6,313 nucleotides of DNA, from assembly GCA_025927435.1 (NCBI GenBank), contig JAICLM010000127.1, positions 1 to 6,313 on the forward strand. Direction: 5' to 3'. The notes beneath the pieces were generated by a model that had not been told where the DNA came from, searched no databases, and saw only the letters and a program-made list of their open reading frames with translations. A program made the translations under genes and the position numbers. Every line of letters starts with the position of its first letter. Positions within the stretch are counted from its first letter, which is position 1. This document shows positions 5,837 to 6,313 of this stretch, in pieces. The DNA comes from Thermoleophilia bacterium. Lineage in GTDB: Bacteria; Actinomycetota; Thermoleophilia; Gaiellales; Gaiellaceae.

Positions 5837-6166
5837 ATGTCGTCACTCTGGGAGCAGCGGGCAGCCCGCAACGAGTCGCTCTTTCGCGAGGTGAACGAGA
5901 ACATCGCGCGCCTGGAGGACCGTCACGGAGCCACGGTGGCCGGGCCCGTTTTCCTGTGTGAGTGCGCCAACGCCGACTGCACGGAGCACCTCGTGGTCGG
6001 GGCTGACGTCTATGAGCGCGTTCGCGAACACCCGCGTCAGTTCCTGATCCTTCCGGGCCACGAGGACCCGCGGGTCGAAAAGGTCGTCGAGACCCACCGG
6101 GACTACCTGATCGTCGTGAAGACCGGGGCCGCGGGCGACATCGCCGAGCAGACACAGGGTCTCTAG
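5837..6166 (+). CDS. Small CxC-x4-C protein, uncharacterised; divergent paralogue
   Basis: I know no functional name for this 109-residue protein, though proteins of this general appearance seem frequent in high-GC actinobacteria (from memory). It starts with an amphipathic charged helix (7-30, RNESLFREVNENIARLEDRH), then VFLCECANADC with cysteines at 41, 43 and 48. HLVVGADVYERVRE (51-64), FLILPGHEDP (69-78) and a terminal EKVVETHRDYLIVVK strand region (81-95) follow. The Cys triplet, Y59, R63, F69 and G74-H75 match the minus-strand neighbour at identical spacing. No signal peptide or membrane segment is seen, so it is probably cytosolic. The ATG at 5837 is chosen because the conserved helix starts right after it and a -10-like TAACGT lies 13 nt upstream. 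A GTG at 5822 would add five residues (MGRGR). Neither start has a good Shine-Dalgarno sequence. The Cys triplet and single His could bind zinc, unproven. Confidence 0.75.
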   Translation: MSSLWEQRAARNESLFREVNENIARLEDRHGATVAGPVFLCECANADCTEHLVVGADVYERVREHPRQFLILPGHEDPRVEKVVETHRDYLIVVKTGAAGDIAEQTQGL

Positions 6167-6196
6167 CTTCCGGCCCGTACGGCCGATATCCCGGGA

Positions 6197-6313
6197 ATGC
6201 TGCGCGTGCTCAGCGTCCCGGCCATCCTCATCGCACTCTTCCTCGGCGCCTACCTGTCCACGCAGGAGATGAACTCGAACGGCCCCGCCTCGCCCGCCGG
6301 GCAGCAGCAGATC
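6197..6313 (+). CDS. Membrane-anchored hypothetical protein, 5' fragment
   Basis: The window ends inside this gene, leaving 39 codons without a stop. The visible N-terminus MLRVLSVPAILIALFLGAYL has one basic residue followed by a hydrophobic stretch (about 4-20), read as a signal anchor or signal peptide. A polar segment rich in Ser, Asn, Pro, Ala and Gln (21-39) then follows, consistent with an extracytoplasmic linker. No cysteine lipobox is seen. The start lies 30 bp after the preceding stop. Only GGGA directly abuts the ATG, so a ribosome-binding site is weak or absent. The family cannot be assigned from this fragment. That it is a real gene is supported by the coherent membrane-anchor sequence and strong third-position GC. 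Confidence 0.55.
   Translation, partial: MLRVLSVPAILIALFLGAYLSTQEMNSNGPASPAGQQQI

Noticed and set aside
4669..5904. A 411-codon minus-strand open frame across the deacetylase and both small genes
   Set aside because: It crosses three genes and the divergent promoter region, in a different frame from the supported minus-strand gene, with no domain resemblance.
6171..6185. Small hairpin CGGCC-CGTAC-GGCCG after the plus-strand Cys-motif gene as a terminator
   Set aside because: The stem is only 5 bp with no T-tract, and such dyads arise often by chance in GC-rich DNA.

Overview
This 6.3 kb window is GC-rich, tightly packed bacterial chromosome, most likely from a high-GC actinobacterium. I lean towards the Thermoleophilia (Gaiellales/Solirubrobacterales type). 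That placement is an inference from base composition, the frequent GTG/TTG starts and the look of the small CxC-x4-C proteins and the Ig-like exported protein. No rRNA or other marker is present to prove it. Seven genes run on the plus strand and one on the minus strand, and no gap is longer than about 65 bp. I see no tRNA, rRNA, CRISPR array, insertion sequence or phage gene.

Region 1 (1-2365) is the end of a sulfate-assimilation operon. It holds the C-terminus of cysD, a complete cysN without a fused APS kinase domain, and a TauE/SafE-type (TSUP) membrane transporter. The genes overlap (14 bp, then a 4-bp ATGA). CysD and CysN together form ATP sulfurylase. The coupled transporter probably moves sulfate, sulfite or a related sulfur anion.

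Region 2 (2366-5439) is a three-gene cell-surface set: an exported Ig-like (FlgD-type) repeat protein, a polytopic O-antigen ligase/Wzy-type membrane protein and a PIG-L/LmbE-type deacetylase. All three are joined by 4-bp start/stop overlaps (GTGA, ATGA). The set begins just after a short gap with a -10-like box and a stem-loop. It suggests polymerisation or transfer of a surface glycan plus sugar N-deacetylation, but no glycosyltransferase is in view.

Region 3 (5436-6166) holds two small divergent genes of one uncharacterised family, both with a C-E-C-x4-C motif followed at identical spacing by Tyr, Arg, Phe and Gly-His. They share a short intergenic region with a perfect 6-bp-arm inverted repeat. 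The minus-strand member converges on the deacetylase gene so closely that their stop codons overlap. The window ends inside a further gene (from 6197) that encodes a membrane-anchored N-terminus.

I do not see a clearly new defence or mobile system. The best candidates for something under-described are the divergent Cys-motif paralogue pair with its palindrome and the coupled Ig-like/ligase/deacetylase cassette.
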